NCBI GenBank assembly: GCA_002401765.2
Contig: NVTY02000086.1
Location: 33,631-97,630 of the forward strand
Direction of reading: 5' to 3'
DNA: 64,000 nt
DNA from: Thiotrichaceae bacterium
GTDB taxonomy: Bacteria > Pseudomonadota > Gammaproteobacteria > SZUA-140
Under the pieces are notes generated by a model. That model saw only the letters and a list, made by a program, of their open reading frames with translations. It made no database searches and had not been told where the DNA came from. Below are positions 8,366 to 17,311 of the stretch, piece after piece. Each line of letters starts with the position of its first letter. Position 1 is the first letter of the stretch. Position numbers and translations under genes: made by a program.

Positions 8366-10582
8366 TTAGCTCAGCTCCATCGCGTCGACATCGATCGACC
8401 AGCGCACCTTTTTTGCCAATGGCAGTTGTCCCAGCTGCGGCAGCCACTGGCGCAAAAAGTTGTGCAGGCGCGCACGATCATCGGCTTGAATCAGCAGCTG
8501 CGCACGATAACGCCCTGCGCGCTTCTCCATCCCCGCCGGAATCGGCCCCAGCAGTTCAGCTGGATTAGCGAGCTGGAATCCCATATCACGTGCCGCACTG
8601 AGGAATTCATTGGGCATTTCTCGACTACTCGCCTCAGCACGTAGCAGTGCGATATGGCGAAATGGCGGCAACATCGCCTGTGAGCGCTCCAGTAATAGAT
8701 CGCTAGCAAAGCGGCCGTAGTCATGCGTGATGATGCCGTTGAGCAGCGGATGCTCCGGATGATGGGTCTGAATCAGCACCTCGCCACGACTGTCACCACG
8801 CCCGGCCCGCCCGGCCACCTGAATAATCAGCTGCCCCATGCGCTCGCTGGAACGAAAATCGAGCCCAAACAGTCCCTGATCAGCATCGAGTATCCCAACC
8901 AGCGTGACATTGGGCAGATGATGCCCCTTGGCCAGCATCTGGGTGCCTAGTAAAATCTGCCCCCGACCATCTTCCACCTGTTTTAGCAGCGCCTGCAGCG
9001 CCCCTTTGCGGCGGGTGCTATCACGATCGATGCGGATAATTTCATTGTTGGGAAAGCGTTCGCTCAACGCCTCCGCCGCGCGCTCAGTACCCTGGCCCAG
9101 CGGGCGCAGATCGACACTGCCGCAGTCAGGACATTGGCTATCAATACGCCGCTGGCTGTCACAATGGTGACAACGCAGCAGGTGCCGTGATTTGTGCAGG
9201 ATCATATGCGCATCACAGCGCTGGCAGTTGGCAAGCCAGCCACAGTCGTGGCAGATCAGGGTCGGCGCATAGCCGCGGCGGTTGAGAAACAATAGTACTT
9301 GCTGGCCCTTATCGAGGTGGTGCTGGATGGCCTGCAACATCATCGATGAGAAACCTTCCGTCAATTTCTGCTGGCATACATCGAGCAGCCGAATCGTGGG
9401 TGGTATCGCATTACCGGCTCGTTCTGGCAGCGTCAGGTGCTGGAAGCGCCCTTGCCTTGCGTTGTGCAGGCTTTCCAATGAGGGTGTGGCCGATCCCAGT
9501 ACAATCGGGATACCCGCCTGCTGTGCGCGCCGAATCGCTACATCGCGTGCGTGGTAGCGAAATCCATCCTGTTGTTTAAATGAGAGGTCGTGCTCTTCAT
9601 CAATCAGGATAATGCCAAGATTTCTCATCGGCGTGAACACCGCAGAGCGGGTACCAATGACGATAGGGGCATCGCCCGCCTTTGCCTGCAGCCAGCTATT
9701 CTTGCGTGCCTTATCATTGAGGCCCGAATGCAGCAGTGCAATCGGCACCGAAAAGCGCGCCTGAAAGCGCCTTAGCAGCTGTGGCGTGAGCCCAATCTCC
9801 GGCACCAGGATCAGCGCCTGCTGCCCTTTTTGTAGTACTTTCTCTACTGCGCTAAAATAGACCTCTGTCTTGCCGCTGCCAGTGACACCATCAAGCAACA
9901 GCGACTGAAAGCCGCCAAGCGCGCTACCAATCGCATCGCAGGCCGATTGCTGTGCGTCATTCAGCGGCGGCGGTGTATCTGTTTCAGTGGTGGGTACTAA
10001 AAGCGTGGTCTGCTCTTGCGTTTCGATCCAGCCTTTATCCACCAACGAGCGCATTATGCCGCGCCAATTCTCAAACTGCAGCTCTAGTGCGCTGGCATTG
10101 AGCGGCTTGTCAGCCTTTTGCAGCAGCTGCAGCAACCCCAGCTGCCGTGGTGCGCGCATGAGGCTATTAGGCTCAACCGCCATCCCCGCCGCATTTAATG
10201 CCCAGACCTTTTCCCCCGAAACGTGTGCCGCCTCACCTTTACGCAGCAGCGTCGGCAGCGTCGCGGCCAGCACCTCACCAAGCGGATAGTGATAATAACG
10301 GCTAGCCCATTGCGCCAACGATTGAATCTCCGCTGACACCAGGGCAGTGTCATCTAACAGCTCAAATACTGGCTTGAGGCGAGCGCGCTCAAACTGACTA
10401 TCGTTGGCAAGGGCCACAATCACCCCGATTTTCTGGCTTCGCCCAAATGGCACGCGTACCCGCATGCCTGGCACAATTTGCGCCATTACACTATTCGCTG
10501 GCAACAGATAATCGAAGATTTGCGGTAATGGGGAGGGGATGGCGACCTGTAAAACGCCCGCGAAGTCACTGACTGTTTGCAT
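8366..10582 (-). CDS. priA: Primosomal protein N' (replication restart helicase)
   Basis: 738 residues, full length. PriA recognises stalled forks and reloads the replisome. The N-terminal DNA-binding domain begins LQVAIPSPLPQIFDYLLP; the helicase core has GVTGSGKTEVYF (Walker A), IDEEHDLSFKQQDGFRYHARD (DEEH box) and QVAGRAGRGDSRGEVLIQT (motif VI); the zinc-binding region has the expected eight cysteines (CHDCGWLANCQRCD, then CHHCDSQRRIDSQCPDCGS). The start at 10582 gives the family N-terminus. It heads a minus-strand cluster with argS and the SPOR gene and lies beside a DnaA-box cluster. Confidence 0.97.
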   Translation of the reverse strand: MQTVSDFAGVLQVAIPSPLPQIFDYLLPANSVMAQIVPGMRVRVPFGRSQKIGVIVALANDSQFERARLKPVFELLDDTALVSAEIQSLAQWASRYYHYPLGEVLAATLPTLLRKGEAAHVSGEKVWALNAAGMAVEPNSLMRAPRQLGLLQLLQKADKPLNASALELQFENWRGIMRSLVDKGWIETQEQTTLLVPTTETDTPPPLNDAQQSACDAIGSALGGFQSLLLDGVTGSGKTEVYFSAVEKVLQKGQQALILVPEIGLTPQLLRRFQARFSVPIALLHSGLNDKARKNSWLQAKAGDAPIVIGTRSAVFTPMRNLGIILIDEEHDLSFKQQDGFRYHARDVAIRRAQQAGIPIVLGSATPSLESLHNARQGRFQHLTLPERAGNAIPPTIRLLDVCQQKLTEGFSSMMLQAIQHHLDKGQQVLLFLNRRGYAPTLICHDCGWLANCQRCDAHMILHKSRHLLRCHHCDSQRRIDSQCPDCGSVDLRPLGQGTERAAEALSERFPNNEIIRIDRDSTRRKGALQALLKQVEDGRGQILLGTQMLAKGHHLPNVTLVGILDADQGLFGLDFRSSERMGQLIIQVAGRAGRGDSRGEVLIQTHHPEHPLLNGIITHDYGRFASDLLLERSQAMLPPFRHIALLRAEASSREMPNEFLSAARDMGFQLANPAELLGPIPAGMEKRAGRYRAQLLIQADDRARLHNFLRQWLPQLGQLPLAKKVRWSIDVDAMELS

Positions 10583-10705
10583 GGCGCGGACTCTACCATG
10601 TTCACCCGCAGGAACCCATGATTCCAGAGGGCAATATTACGTTCGAATGCTTATGAAAACTCTAGCAAAAGAACGTAACTCCTTGTGAGGCAAGAGAATA
10701 CGAGG

Positions 10706-10990
10706 TTATCCACAAAATCTGTGGATAACTCTGTGGAAGAATTGGGGTCATCGTTACGAAACCCTCGTTTTTATTGGCTTTGTGTCAAATTGAGGGCATT
10801 TTAGCCGATAGTATTAATTACAAAAAAATCAAACAGTTATGAATCGTTTACCCATTCATGGCATGGCTTAAACAGCATGTTGTGAATTTATCATTGAAAT
10901 AAAATTTAGCTGTGCATAAGATTTTTGATTGACATCGAAAAACCCCTGTCCACTTAACGAGATAGAGAGGTAGCCTACGACTTATCCCCA
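10706..10990. other. Cluster of DnaA boxes between priA and hemJ (possible origin or DnaA-titration site)
   Basis: The 487-bp gap 10583-11069 has no gene but contains TTATCCACA at 10706-10714 and its inverted partner TGTGGATAA at 10720-10728 separated by five bases, TGTGCATAA at 10911-10919 (TTATGCACA on the other strand) and a one-mismatch box TTATCCCCA at 10982-10990. The sequence between is A+T-rich. Perfect TTATNCACA boxes in this number in a short gap suggest DnaA binding. Whether it is oriC, a datA-like site or chance cannot be settled here; dnaA, dnaN and gidA are not in the window. Confidence 0.4.
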
Positions 10991-11069
10991 GCAACAAGCG
11001 ATAAACGAAGCGTGGGCCTGACTCATCTCGCGAACAAAAGACCGACTAAAACAGTCAACCTTTGTGCCG

Positions 11070-11495
11070 CTAGAATGGCTTAACAACCACCAGAATAATG
11101 ACCGCGACAAGCAATAAAACGGGTAATTCGTTAAACCAGCGATAGAAAACATCGCCTCGCTGATTAATATCCTGCTTGAACTCTTTAACGATCTTGCCGC
11201 AGTAGAAATGATAGCCCACCAGGATTACAACCATCAGCAGTTTAAGATGTAACCACCCCATGCTGGCATAAAGTGCCCAACCATAATCAAAGAGCATCCA
11301 CAGGCCAAAGATGATGGTCAAGACAGCACCCGGCGTCATGATGCCAAAATAGAGCTTTCGCTCCATCACTTTAAAGCGCTCATTGCTGATTTGGTCACTG
11401 CTCATCGCATGGTAGACAAACAGCCGCGGCAAATAAAATAGCGCAGCAAACCAGGTGACCATGAAAATAACATGGAAGGCTTGTACCCACAGCAT
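11070..11495 (-). CDS. hemJ: Protoporphyrinogen IX oxidase HemJ
   Basis: 141 residues with four predicted membrane helices, normal for the HemJ (UPF0093) family, which oxidises protoporphyrinogen IX in haem synthesis at the inner membrane. The N-terminus has the conserved histidine (WVQAFHVIFMVTWFAALFYLPRLFVYH), followed by KLYFGIMTPGAVLTIIFGLW and GWLHLKLLMVVILVGYHFYCG, including the conserved lysine. hemB, encoding an earlier step, lies at 20.8 kb but is not linked. The gene appears to be transcribed alone. Confidence 0.92.
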   Translation of the reverse strand: MLWVQAFHVIFMVTWFAALFYLPRLFVYHAMSSDQISNERFKVMERKLYFGIMTPGAVLTIIFGLWMLFDYGWALYASMGWLHLKLLMVVILVGYHFYCGKIVKEFKQDINQRGDVFYRWFNELPVLLLVAVIILVVVKPF

Positions 11496-11568
11496 CTTGG
11501 AATCCCTGAAGTTAAAATTTCAGGGCTAGTATATAGGTTTGGATGAAATCCAACCGGGAGATTTAGCG

Positions 11569-12027
11569 CTACTTACACCAATCCGAAACAGATGCGCGCG
11601 CATCCGCGAGTTGCTGAACCCGAGCCTCATCAGAAACATAGGTACGGACACCCTTTTCATCTTCAGAGTAAAGCCGGCTAACCGTCTGTAGTTTGCCAAG
11701 GTATGACGTTGCCTTTGTGCAATTTTCAGCGCGCATTGCCTGAAGCGCTTTTAGATCTTTCTGGGCGTTCTGGGTATTTTTTGCATCGCCCTTCTGGGCA
11801 GCATCCTTTCCAGCCCTCTGTGCGCCCGGCACCGCGGGTGCTGGCACATCAGGGGTAAAAACCTTTACATCGATCTGTTCAGATGATGCATTAGTCGGGC
11901 GATCACTAAAAACAACCTCACCATTTTCATCGATCGATTGGTAAAAACGCAGCGCGCTCGCATCAAATGAAACCAGTAACATTAAACTACTCATTGCGAT
12001 CGCTAAACCAGCCGTCCCTCTTAACAT
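11569..12027 (-). CDS. DUF4124-domain exported protein
   Basis: About 152 residues. The N-terminus is a signal peptide (MLRGTAGLAIAMSSLMLLVSFDASA) followed by a DUF4124 segment (LRFYQSIDENGEVVFSDRPTN), the short beta motif this family shows right after its signal peptide. An Ala/Pro/Lys-rich linker (VPAPAVPGAQRAGKDAAQKG) leads to a helical C-terminus (LKALQAMRAENCTKATSYLGKL). I start at 12027; an ATG at 12048 would add seven residues but has no ribosome-binding site. Function of the family is unknown. Confidence 0.8.
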   Translation of the reverse strand: MLRGTAGLAIAMSSLMLLVSFDASALRFYQSIDENGEVVFSDRPTNASSEQIDVKVFTPDVPAPAVPGAQRAGKDAAQKGDAKNTQNAQKDLKALQAMRAENCTKATSYLGKLQTVSRLYSEDEKGVRTYVSDEARVQQLADARASVSDWCK

Positions 12028-12083
12028 ATTGGGCTTTTCTCTCATCATGTGAATGGAATATCCTGTATATCGGCACTTTATTT

Positions 12084-12385
12084 CTAGGCAATAGCCTTTT
12101 GTAGTCGATCTAAACGCAGCCTTTCTCTGCCGTCAAAAAGATGCCTCGCACCCATTGTTACTGCAAAGATAGTACCGAAGCCTGTTCCGGCGGTCACCAT
12201 ATACATAATCAGTATTTGATAATTAACCGCCTCCATGGGCGCGGTTCCGGCAAGAATTTTCCCGGTCATCATCCCTGGCAGGCTCACAATGCCGGCCACT
12301 GCCATTGCATTGATGAACAGCTCAAAGCAGCGCTTCCTTTTTTCGCTGGAATTTTCATATAGTATAGCGAGTGAAGCGAACAGAC
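12084..12385 (-). pseudogene. fetB: Remnant of FetB/YbbM-type ABC transporter permease
   Basis: The last 73-80 residues are the C-terminal end of a UPF0014/FetB permease: INAMAVAGIVSLPGMMTGKI, then AVNYQILIMYMVTAGTGFGT and RLRLDRLQ. Upstream the same frame reads SLAILYENSSEKRKRCFEL, which resembles the cytoplasmic loop before it but lacks the roughly 25 residues that should link the two. The rest of the permease (about 170 residues) is missing, and the plus-strand CDGSH gene begins where it should be. Intact family members export iron with an ATPase partner, which is also absent. Extent of the 5' end is approximate. Confidence 0.7.
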
Positions 12386-12407
12386 ATCATCATAAATGGA
12401 GTCAGGA

Positions 12408-12644
12408 ATGGACAAGGCTGTGGTGGCAAAAAAAGGGCCATATGAACTGACACTAGCAGCGGGGCGTTATCAATACTGCAGCTGCGGGCGGTCTAAAAAC
12501 CAACCACTCTGCGATGGCTCGCATGCTGGCACCTCTTTTATCCCGCTCATCTTTGTGCTGGATAAAAAAACCCTCGTCACTCTGTGTGGTTGCAAACAGA
12601 GCAGCGTGCCACCTCATTGCGATGGCAGTCACGAAGGTATCTAA
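12408..12644 (+). CDS. CDGSH iron-sulfur domain protein (two motifs)
   Basis: A 78-residue protein with two CDGSH-type [2Fe-2S] sites: [17 protein letters not shown] and [18 protein letters not shown]. Each has three Cys and one His ligand. Such small MitoNEET-like proteins carry electrons or Fe-S clusters. The start at 12408 follows AGTCAGGA; an ATG at 12396 would add four residues. A second two-motif CDGSH protein is encoded at 62495-62728. It ends at a bidirectional terminator shared with amtB. Confidence 0.88.
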   Translation: MDKAVVAKKGPYELTLAAGRYQYCSCGRSKNQPLCDGSHAGTSFIPLIFVLDKKTLVTLCGCKQSSVPPHCDGSHEGI

Positions 12645-12673
12645 GATGTCACTTTGATTAAACTCTGCGTATA

Positions 12674-12701
12674 AAAAAAGGGTGCCAATGGCACCCTTTT
12701 T
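12674..12701. terminator. Bidirectional rho-independent terminator
   Basis: AAAAAAGGGTGCC, loop AAT, GGCACCCTTTTT forms a strong stem with A and T tracts on either side. It sits between the convergent CDGSH gene and amtB and can stop both. Confidence 0.9.
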
Positions 12702-12725
12702 CATTTGCTGCTTTACTGGTTGGTC

Positions 12726-13997
12726 TTAGTTATGACCACGTGCACCGGTAAATTCAGGATAGGCTTCCAGACCACAATCTGTGATGTCGAGGCCCTGGTA
12801 CTCTTCTTCTTCGGTGACTCGGATACCCACCACTGCCTTGATGATTGCCCAGGTTGCCAGACTTGCGACGAATACCCAACCAAAGATCACCGCAACACCG
12901 GTCAACTGCCCCATGAAGGTTGCATCAGCACTCGAGAGGATAACCGCCATCACACCCCAGATGCCGACCACGCCATGAACCGAAATCGCACCGACGGGAT
13001 CATCGATTTTAATTTTATCCAGACCGAGGATAGAAAAGACCACGAGTACGCCACCGATGGCACCGATACCGGTGGCCAGCAGTGGGCTTGGGTCGAGCGG
13101 CTGTGCGGTAATGGCAACCAGTCCTGCGAGCGCACCATTCAGTATCATGGTGAGATCGGCTTTACCAAACATCAAACGCGCGGTCAGTAGTGCGGCAATC
13201 ACACCACCTGCTGCTGCTGCGTTGGTGTTAACAAAGACTTTAGCCACTGCGTTTGCTTCGCCGACATCAGAGAGTTTAAGTTCTGAACCACCGTTGAAAC
13301 CGAACCAGCCTAACCACAGGATAAAAGTACCCAGGGTCGCCAGCGGCATGTTCGCACCCGTAATCGGGTTGATTTGGCCGTTCGGGCCATATTTACCTTT
13401 ACGTGCACCCAGTAATAGAACGCCCGCTAATGCCGCTGCAGCACCCGCCAGATGAACGGTACCCGAACCGGCGAAATCGACATACCCCACACCACCTTCA
13501 GCCGTTAGGAAGCCACCGCCCCAGTTCCAGAAACCCTGCAAAGGGTAGATAAAGCCAGTCATCACCACACAGAAGACCAGAAAGGCCCAAAGCTTCATGC
13601 GCTCCGCTACTGCACCTGAAACGATTGACATCGCCGTTGCAACAAACACGGCCTGAAAAAAGAAATCAGAAAGATTCGAGTAGTAGATATCGCCGCCGCT
13701 GGCGATCACATCCACCGCGCTGTTATCTCCATCACCCAGAATACCATGCAGTCCAGGCCAGAAGGTGCTTGAAGCACCATCACCCGGATACATAATACCG
13801 TATCCCATTAATAGGTACATAAAGCAGGCGATTGAATAGAGTGAAATGTTTTTGGTTAAAATTTCAGTGGTGTTTTTGGCTCGCACCATGCCGGCTTCCA
13901 GCATGGTAAAACCCGCTGCCATCCACATCACGAGTGCGCCGCAGACCAGAAAATAAAAGGTATCGAGCGCGTATTGTACTTCTGTTATTGCTTCCAC
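12726..13997 (-). CDS. amtB: Ammonium transporter
   Basis: 423 residues with eleven hydrophobic segments. The protein conducts ammonium across the inner membrane. Family blocks are present: FTMLEAGMVRAKNTTEILTK, FFFQAVFVATAMSIVSGAVAER, the twin-His pore region (TVHLAGAAAALAGVLLLGAR and SVHGVVGIWGVMAV) and GWFGFNGGSEL. The frame stays open upstream into glnK, but a GTG at 13997 lies seven bases after GGAGGA and gives the expected N-terminus (MEAITEVQYALDTFYFLVCG), with no cleavable signal peptide. glnK precedes it by 37 bp in the same operon, so GlnK gating is expected. Confidence 0.95.
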   Translation of the reverse strand: MEAITEVQYALDTFYFLVCGALVMWMAAGFTMLEAGMVRAKNTTEILTKNISLYSIACFMYLLMGYGIMYPGDGASSTFWPGLHGILGDGDNSAVDVIASGGDIYYSNLSDFFFQAVFVATAMSIVSGAVAERMKLWAFLVFCVVMTGFIYPLQGFWNWGGGFLTAEGGVGYVDFAGSGTVHLAGAAAALAGVLLLGARKGKYGPNGQINPITGANMPLATLGTFILWLGWFGFNGGSELKLSDVGEANAVAKVFVNTNAAAAGGVIAALLTARLMFGKADLTMILNGALAGLVAITAQPLDPSPLLATGIGAIGGVLVVFSILGLDKIKIDDPVGAISVHGVVGIWGVMAVILSSADATFMGQLTGVAVIFGWVFVASLATWAIIKAVVGIRVTEEEEYQGLDITDCGLEAYPEFTGARGHN

Positions 13998-14034
13998 GTT
14001 TACATCCTCCAACAATAGAGATGAGTGTTTTGGA

Positions 14035-14445
<411 letters not shown>

Positions 14446-14488
14446 TCATTCGATTGGTGCACTGGCAGGAATAACAAATTCTATTCTC

Positions 14489-14504
14489 TGCACGCCCCGT
14501 GCCA
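14489..14504 (-). promoter_or_regulatory. Sigma-54 promoter of glnK-amtB
   Basis: Read on the minus strand the site is TGGCACGGGGCGTGCA, which has the -24 GG and -12 GC dinucleotides ten bases apart and fits TGGCACN5TTGCA with one difference. Transcription would start near 14477, leaving a leader of about 100 nt before glnK. Confidence 0.8.
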
Positions 14505-14568
14505 AACACAAAAAATAAAATTAAAACAAATAGATAGAGAGAATGGCTGGCCATTTCAATTTCATCAC

Positions 14569-14616
14569 TGCACCATTAGCGAATACTCTTCACCAACGAA
14601 AGCACTAAAGTGGTGC
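14569..14616. promoter_or_regulatory. NtrC-type binding sites upstream of the sigma-54 promoter
   Basis: GCACTAAAGTGGTGC at 14602-14616 fits the NtrC dyad (GCACCA, three bases, TGGTGC) with one change. A half-site TGCACCA lies at 14569-14575, and another GCACCA near 14625. They are about 65-120 bp upstream of the -24 element, the normal enhancer distance. Confidence 0.65.
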
Positions 14617-14732
14617 GTCGCAAGCGCACCAACAGATGAGGGATGAAATCTGCGGGAAATTGCGTACACTACAGGTTCATAACTAACAGCAGCCCACCCT
14701 AATTTACGGGCCATGGCTTAATGGGAAGAATC

Positions 14733-14978
14733 ATGATCGACGCTAAAACAGTAGAGGCGTTCGCCAGGCATATTTCAGATGCGCTACCGCAAGGCGCGCA
14801 GGTGCTACAGCAGGATATTGAAAAGAATGTGCGCGCCGTGGTCAGTAGCGGCTTTGAAAAGCTGGATCTGGTATCGCGCGAAGAGTTTGAGGTGCAGAGT
14901 GCCGTGTTAATGCGCACCCGTGAAAAATTAGAGTCGCTTGAAAAACAGGTCGCGGCACTCGAGGCCAACGCCCAATAG
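14733..14978 (+). CDS. ubiK: Ubiquinone biosynthesis accessory factor UbiK (BMFP coiled coil)
   Basis: 81 residues from the ATG at 14733, which follows GGGAAG; an in-frame ATG at 14721 would add four. The protein starts MIDAKTVEAFARHISDALPQG and ends in a heptad-patterned coiled coil (LMRTREKLESLEKQVAALEANA), as in YqiC/UbiK, which trimerises and assists UbiJ and the aerobic ubiquinone complex. It precedes yifB by 60 bp on the same strand; ubiK-yifB adjacency with glnK nearby is common in gammaproteobacteria. Confidence 0.9.
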   Translation: MIDAKTVEAFARHISDALPQGAQVLQQDIEKNVRAVVSSGFEKLDLVSREEFEVQSAVLMRTREKLESLEKQVAALEANAQ

Positions 14979-14988
14979 CATCATCATT

Positions 14989-15013
14989 AACCTGCCACAG
15001 GATGTGACAGGTT
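14989..15013 (+). terminator. Stem-loop between ubiK and yifB
   Basis: AACCTG-C-CACA, loop GGA, TGTG-A-CAGGTT forms a hairpin directly after ubiK. There is only a short T run, so it may attenuate rather than fully terminate before yifB. Confidence 0.5.
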
Positions 15014-15038
15014 TGACATTCAGCAATGGAGTGCAAAT

Positions 15039-16553
15039 ATGTCACTTGCCACCCTTTATAGTCGAGCCCAGGCCGGGGTTAACGCCCCGCTGGTAACTGT
15101 TGAAGTACATCTCGCCAACGGACTGCCCGCGCTATCAATCGTTGGGCTTCCTGAAACCGCAGTCAAAGAGAGCAAAGACCGCGTACGCGGGGCACTGATC
15201 AATAGCCATTTTGAATTTCCAGCACGGCGCATCACCATCAACCTGGCCCCGGCGGACCTGCCCAAAGATGGTGGGCGCTATGATCTTGCGATTGCACTTG
15301 GCATCCTGGCGGCCTCTGGGCAGATTCCCAGCCAGCAACTGGGTGATTATGAGTTTATCGGTGAGCTCGCCTTAAGCGGCGAACTGCGCGCCGTACGCGG
15401 GGTGCTACCCGTTTCAATGCAGGCATGCGCAAGCGGTCGCATCCTGATGGTGCCAATCGAAAACAGCAATGAGGCAGCGCTGGTTGAAGAGGCCACGGTG
15501 CTGGGCGCCCGCCACTTATTAGATGTCTGTGGCCATCTGCACGGTAATAACCGCCTTAAGCCCCATGTCTATATCAATAACGGCGCCATTGAAAACGACT
15601 ATCCTAATCTTTCCGATATCCGAGGCCAACACCATGCCAAACGTGCGCTGGAGATCTCCGCCGCTGGTGGCCATAGCTTATTGATGATTGGCCCACCCGG
15701 AACAGGTAAAAGCATGCTAGCGAGCCGCCTTCCCGGCATCCTACCTCGGATGAGCAAAAAAGAGGCGCTTGAATCAGCGGCAATCAATTCCATCAGCCAC
15801 AACGGCTTTATCCCCGCGACACTCAACCAACGCCCCTTTCGCAGCCCTCATCACACCGCCTCAGGAGTGGCGCTAGTCGGCGGCGGCAGCCAACCACGGC
15901 CCGGTGAAATTTCATTATCGCATAACGGCGTGATGTTTTTGGATGAACTACCCGAATTTGACCGGCGCGTATTAGAGGTGCTGCGTGAACCACTGGAATC
16001 AGGCAAGATCATCATCTCACGCGCGGCGCGTCAGGCAGAATTCCCCGCTCGATTTCAACTTATCGCGGCAATGAACCCATGCCCCTGCGGTTATCTGGGT
16101 GATAAAAACGGGCGCTGCCAGTGCAGCCATGAGCAGGTTCGGCGCTATCGAGCGCGTATTTCAGGGCCGCTCTTAGACCGTATCGATATGCATATTGAAG
16201 TGCCAGCAGTGCCTTTTGAAGAGTTAAAAACACCGCCAGATCGCTCCGAAGATTTAAGCATGCAAGCAAGAGAGCGGGTGCAAACTGCGCGTGATTGCCA
16301 GCTAGCGCGCTGCGGTAAAGCCAATCATGCAATGGGGATACGAGATATCGAAAATAGCTGCCAACTCAGCACAGAAAGCGCTCGCCTGCTAGAGCAGGCG
16401 AGCCAGCAACTAGGGCTTTCAGCGCGCGTCTATCACCGGATTTTAAAGGTTGCGCGTACCATTGCAGATTTAGCAGGTGTCGATGAGATCACCACACAAC
16501 ATATTAGTGAGGCAATCTCCTATCGCCGCCTTGATCGGCGAATGGCTAACTAG
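15039..16553 (+). CDS. comM: YifB/ComM family AAA+ ATPase (Mg-chelatase-like)
   Basis: 504 residues, full length. The N-terminal S5-like domain (VNAPLVTVEVHLANGLPALSIVGLPETAVKESKDRVR is its signature region) is followed by an AAA+ core with GPPGTGKSMLASRLP near residue 217, VMFLDELPEFDRRVLEVLREPLE (Walker B) and a Cys cluster (MNPCPCGYLGDKNGRCQCS), then a C-terminal helical domain. ComM is a helicase that extends heteroduplex formation in natural transformation; the protein is often present without competence. Its stop is followed at once by a 137-bp palindromic element. Confidence 0.93.
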   Translation: MSLATLYSRAQAGVNAPLVTVEVHLANGLPALSIVGLPETAVKESKDRVRGALINSHFEFPARRITINLAPADLPKDGGRYDLAIALGILAASGQIPSQQLGDYEFIGELALSGELRAVRGVLPVSMQACASGRILMVPIENSNEAALVEEATVLGARHLLDVCGHLHGNNRLKPHVYINNGAIENDYPNLSDIRGQHHAKRALEISAAGGHSLLMIGPPGTGKSMLASRLPGILPRMSKKEALESAAINSISHNGFIPATLNQRPFRSPHHTASGVALVGGGSQPRPGEISLSHNGVMFLDELPEFDRRVLEVLREPLESGKIIISRAARQAEFPARFQLIAAMNPCPCGYLGDKNGRCQCSHEQVRRYRARISGPLLDRIDMHIEVPAVPFEELKTPPDRSEDLSMQARERVQTARDCQLARCGKANHAMGIRDIENSCQLSTESARLLEQASQQLGLSARVYHRILKVARTIADLAGVDEITTQHISEAISYRRLDRRMAN

Positions 16554-16690
16554 AGACCTTTGCACGAGCCGGAATTTTGCTCTCTGACAAGGCAAAAGCG
16601 CACTGAATGAGGGAGTTTATAGCTATAAATGACCGATTGAGTACGCTTTTAACGCGGTCAGAGGGCAAAAGAACAATCGTGCAAAGGTCT
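16554..16690. repeat. 137-bp MITE-like palindromic element
   Basis: Perfect 14-bp terminal inverted repeats, AGACCTTTGCACGA at the left and its complement at 16677-16690. The interior continues as an imperfect palindrome: TTTTGCTCTCTGAC with GGTCAGAGGGCAAAA, and AAAAGCGCACTGAAT with GAGTACGCTTTT. No gene inside. The end sequence resembles an insertion-sequence end, suggesting a non-autonomous element, but I see no clear target-site duplication. Its position between convergent genes would also let it act as a terminator. Confidence 0.7.
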
Positions 16691-16698
16691 TCAATTAA

Positions 16699-17169
16699 TT
16701 ACTTTGTTTCTGCCTTTTCTACCGCGTCACTAAGCTGCGTATTGACTCTGGCGCGAGCCAGGTTGATTTTATGAGAGGCAATTTCTATTTCTTTGTCATC
16801 CACGTGTAAAAACAGCGTTAAAATCTCATCGGCCGCCTGGTCGCCGTAGCGGGTACTGATCTGATAAATATAGAATTTTCCACTGAACACGGTGTTGACC
16901 ATATTACTTTTAAAAGAATATTTCGTCATCAGGCCTAGCTTTTTCATATTGCCGTGCAAGAACCTCGCCCAGTGGCCTTGTTGATTCACCTCAAAAAGCG
17001 CAACAGCACCATCAAACTCACCATTTTGCAGCATTGAATAGTAACTTTCAGCGATGCGCATGGCCTCATCTTCATCACCGACGGGCACATTACCAGTACA
17101 GCCACTCAATGCCATCAACAGCGCAATCAGTGGCAATGAAAAACGTTTTAAACAGGTGTTGAAAATCAT
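16699..17169 (-). CDS. Lipoprotein of unknown function
   Basis: 156 residues from the ATG at 17169, chosen because GGGAG lies just upstream and because the signal peptide then reads MIFNTCLKRFSLPLIALLMALSGC with a clear lipobox (ALSGC). The mature part begins TGNVPVGDEDEAMRIAESYYSMLQNGEFDGAVALF, which resembles NTF2-like or DUF4864/DUF3887-type small periplasmic domains, and is mostly alpha/beta. No specific family was recognised. It is preceded by the receiver gene on the same strand, 140 bp away. Confidence 0.75.
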   Translation of the reverse strand: MIFNTCLKRFSLPLIALLMALSGCTGNVPVGDEDEAMRIAESYYSMLQNGEFDGAVALFEVNQQGHWARFLHGNMKKLGLMTKYSFKSNMVNTVFSGKFYIYQISTRYGDQAADEILTLFLHVDDKEIEIASHKINLARARVNTQLSDAVEKAETK

Positions 17170-17311
17170 GATTTCTCCCAAACGGTGCAAAAATGTCTGG
17201 GCGTGATTATAGGCAAATCTCGGCGGTAATTATACTGCTATCAAACCCTCTTATTTGTTGCGGGGCTATGTTTTCTGTGTTGTCAGCTCAAACAGCTCAA
17301 TTTCCAAGGTA

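Noticed and set aside
12705..13190. 161-codon plus-strand frame over amtB
   Set aside because: Amino-acid content is random-like and the region is fully explained by amtB on the other strand.
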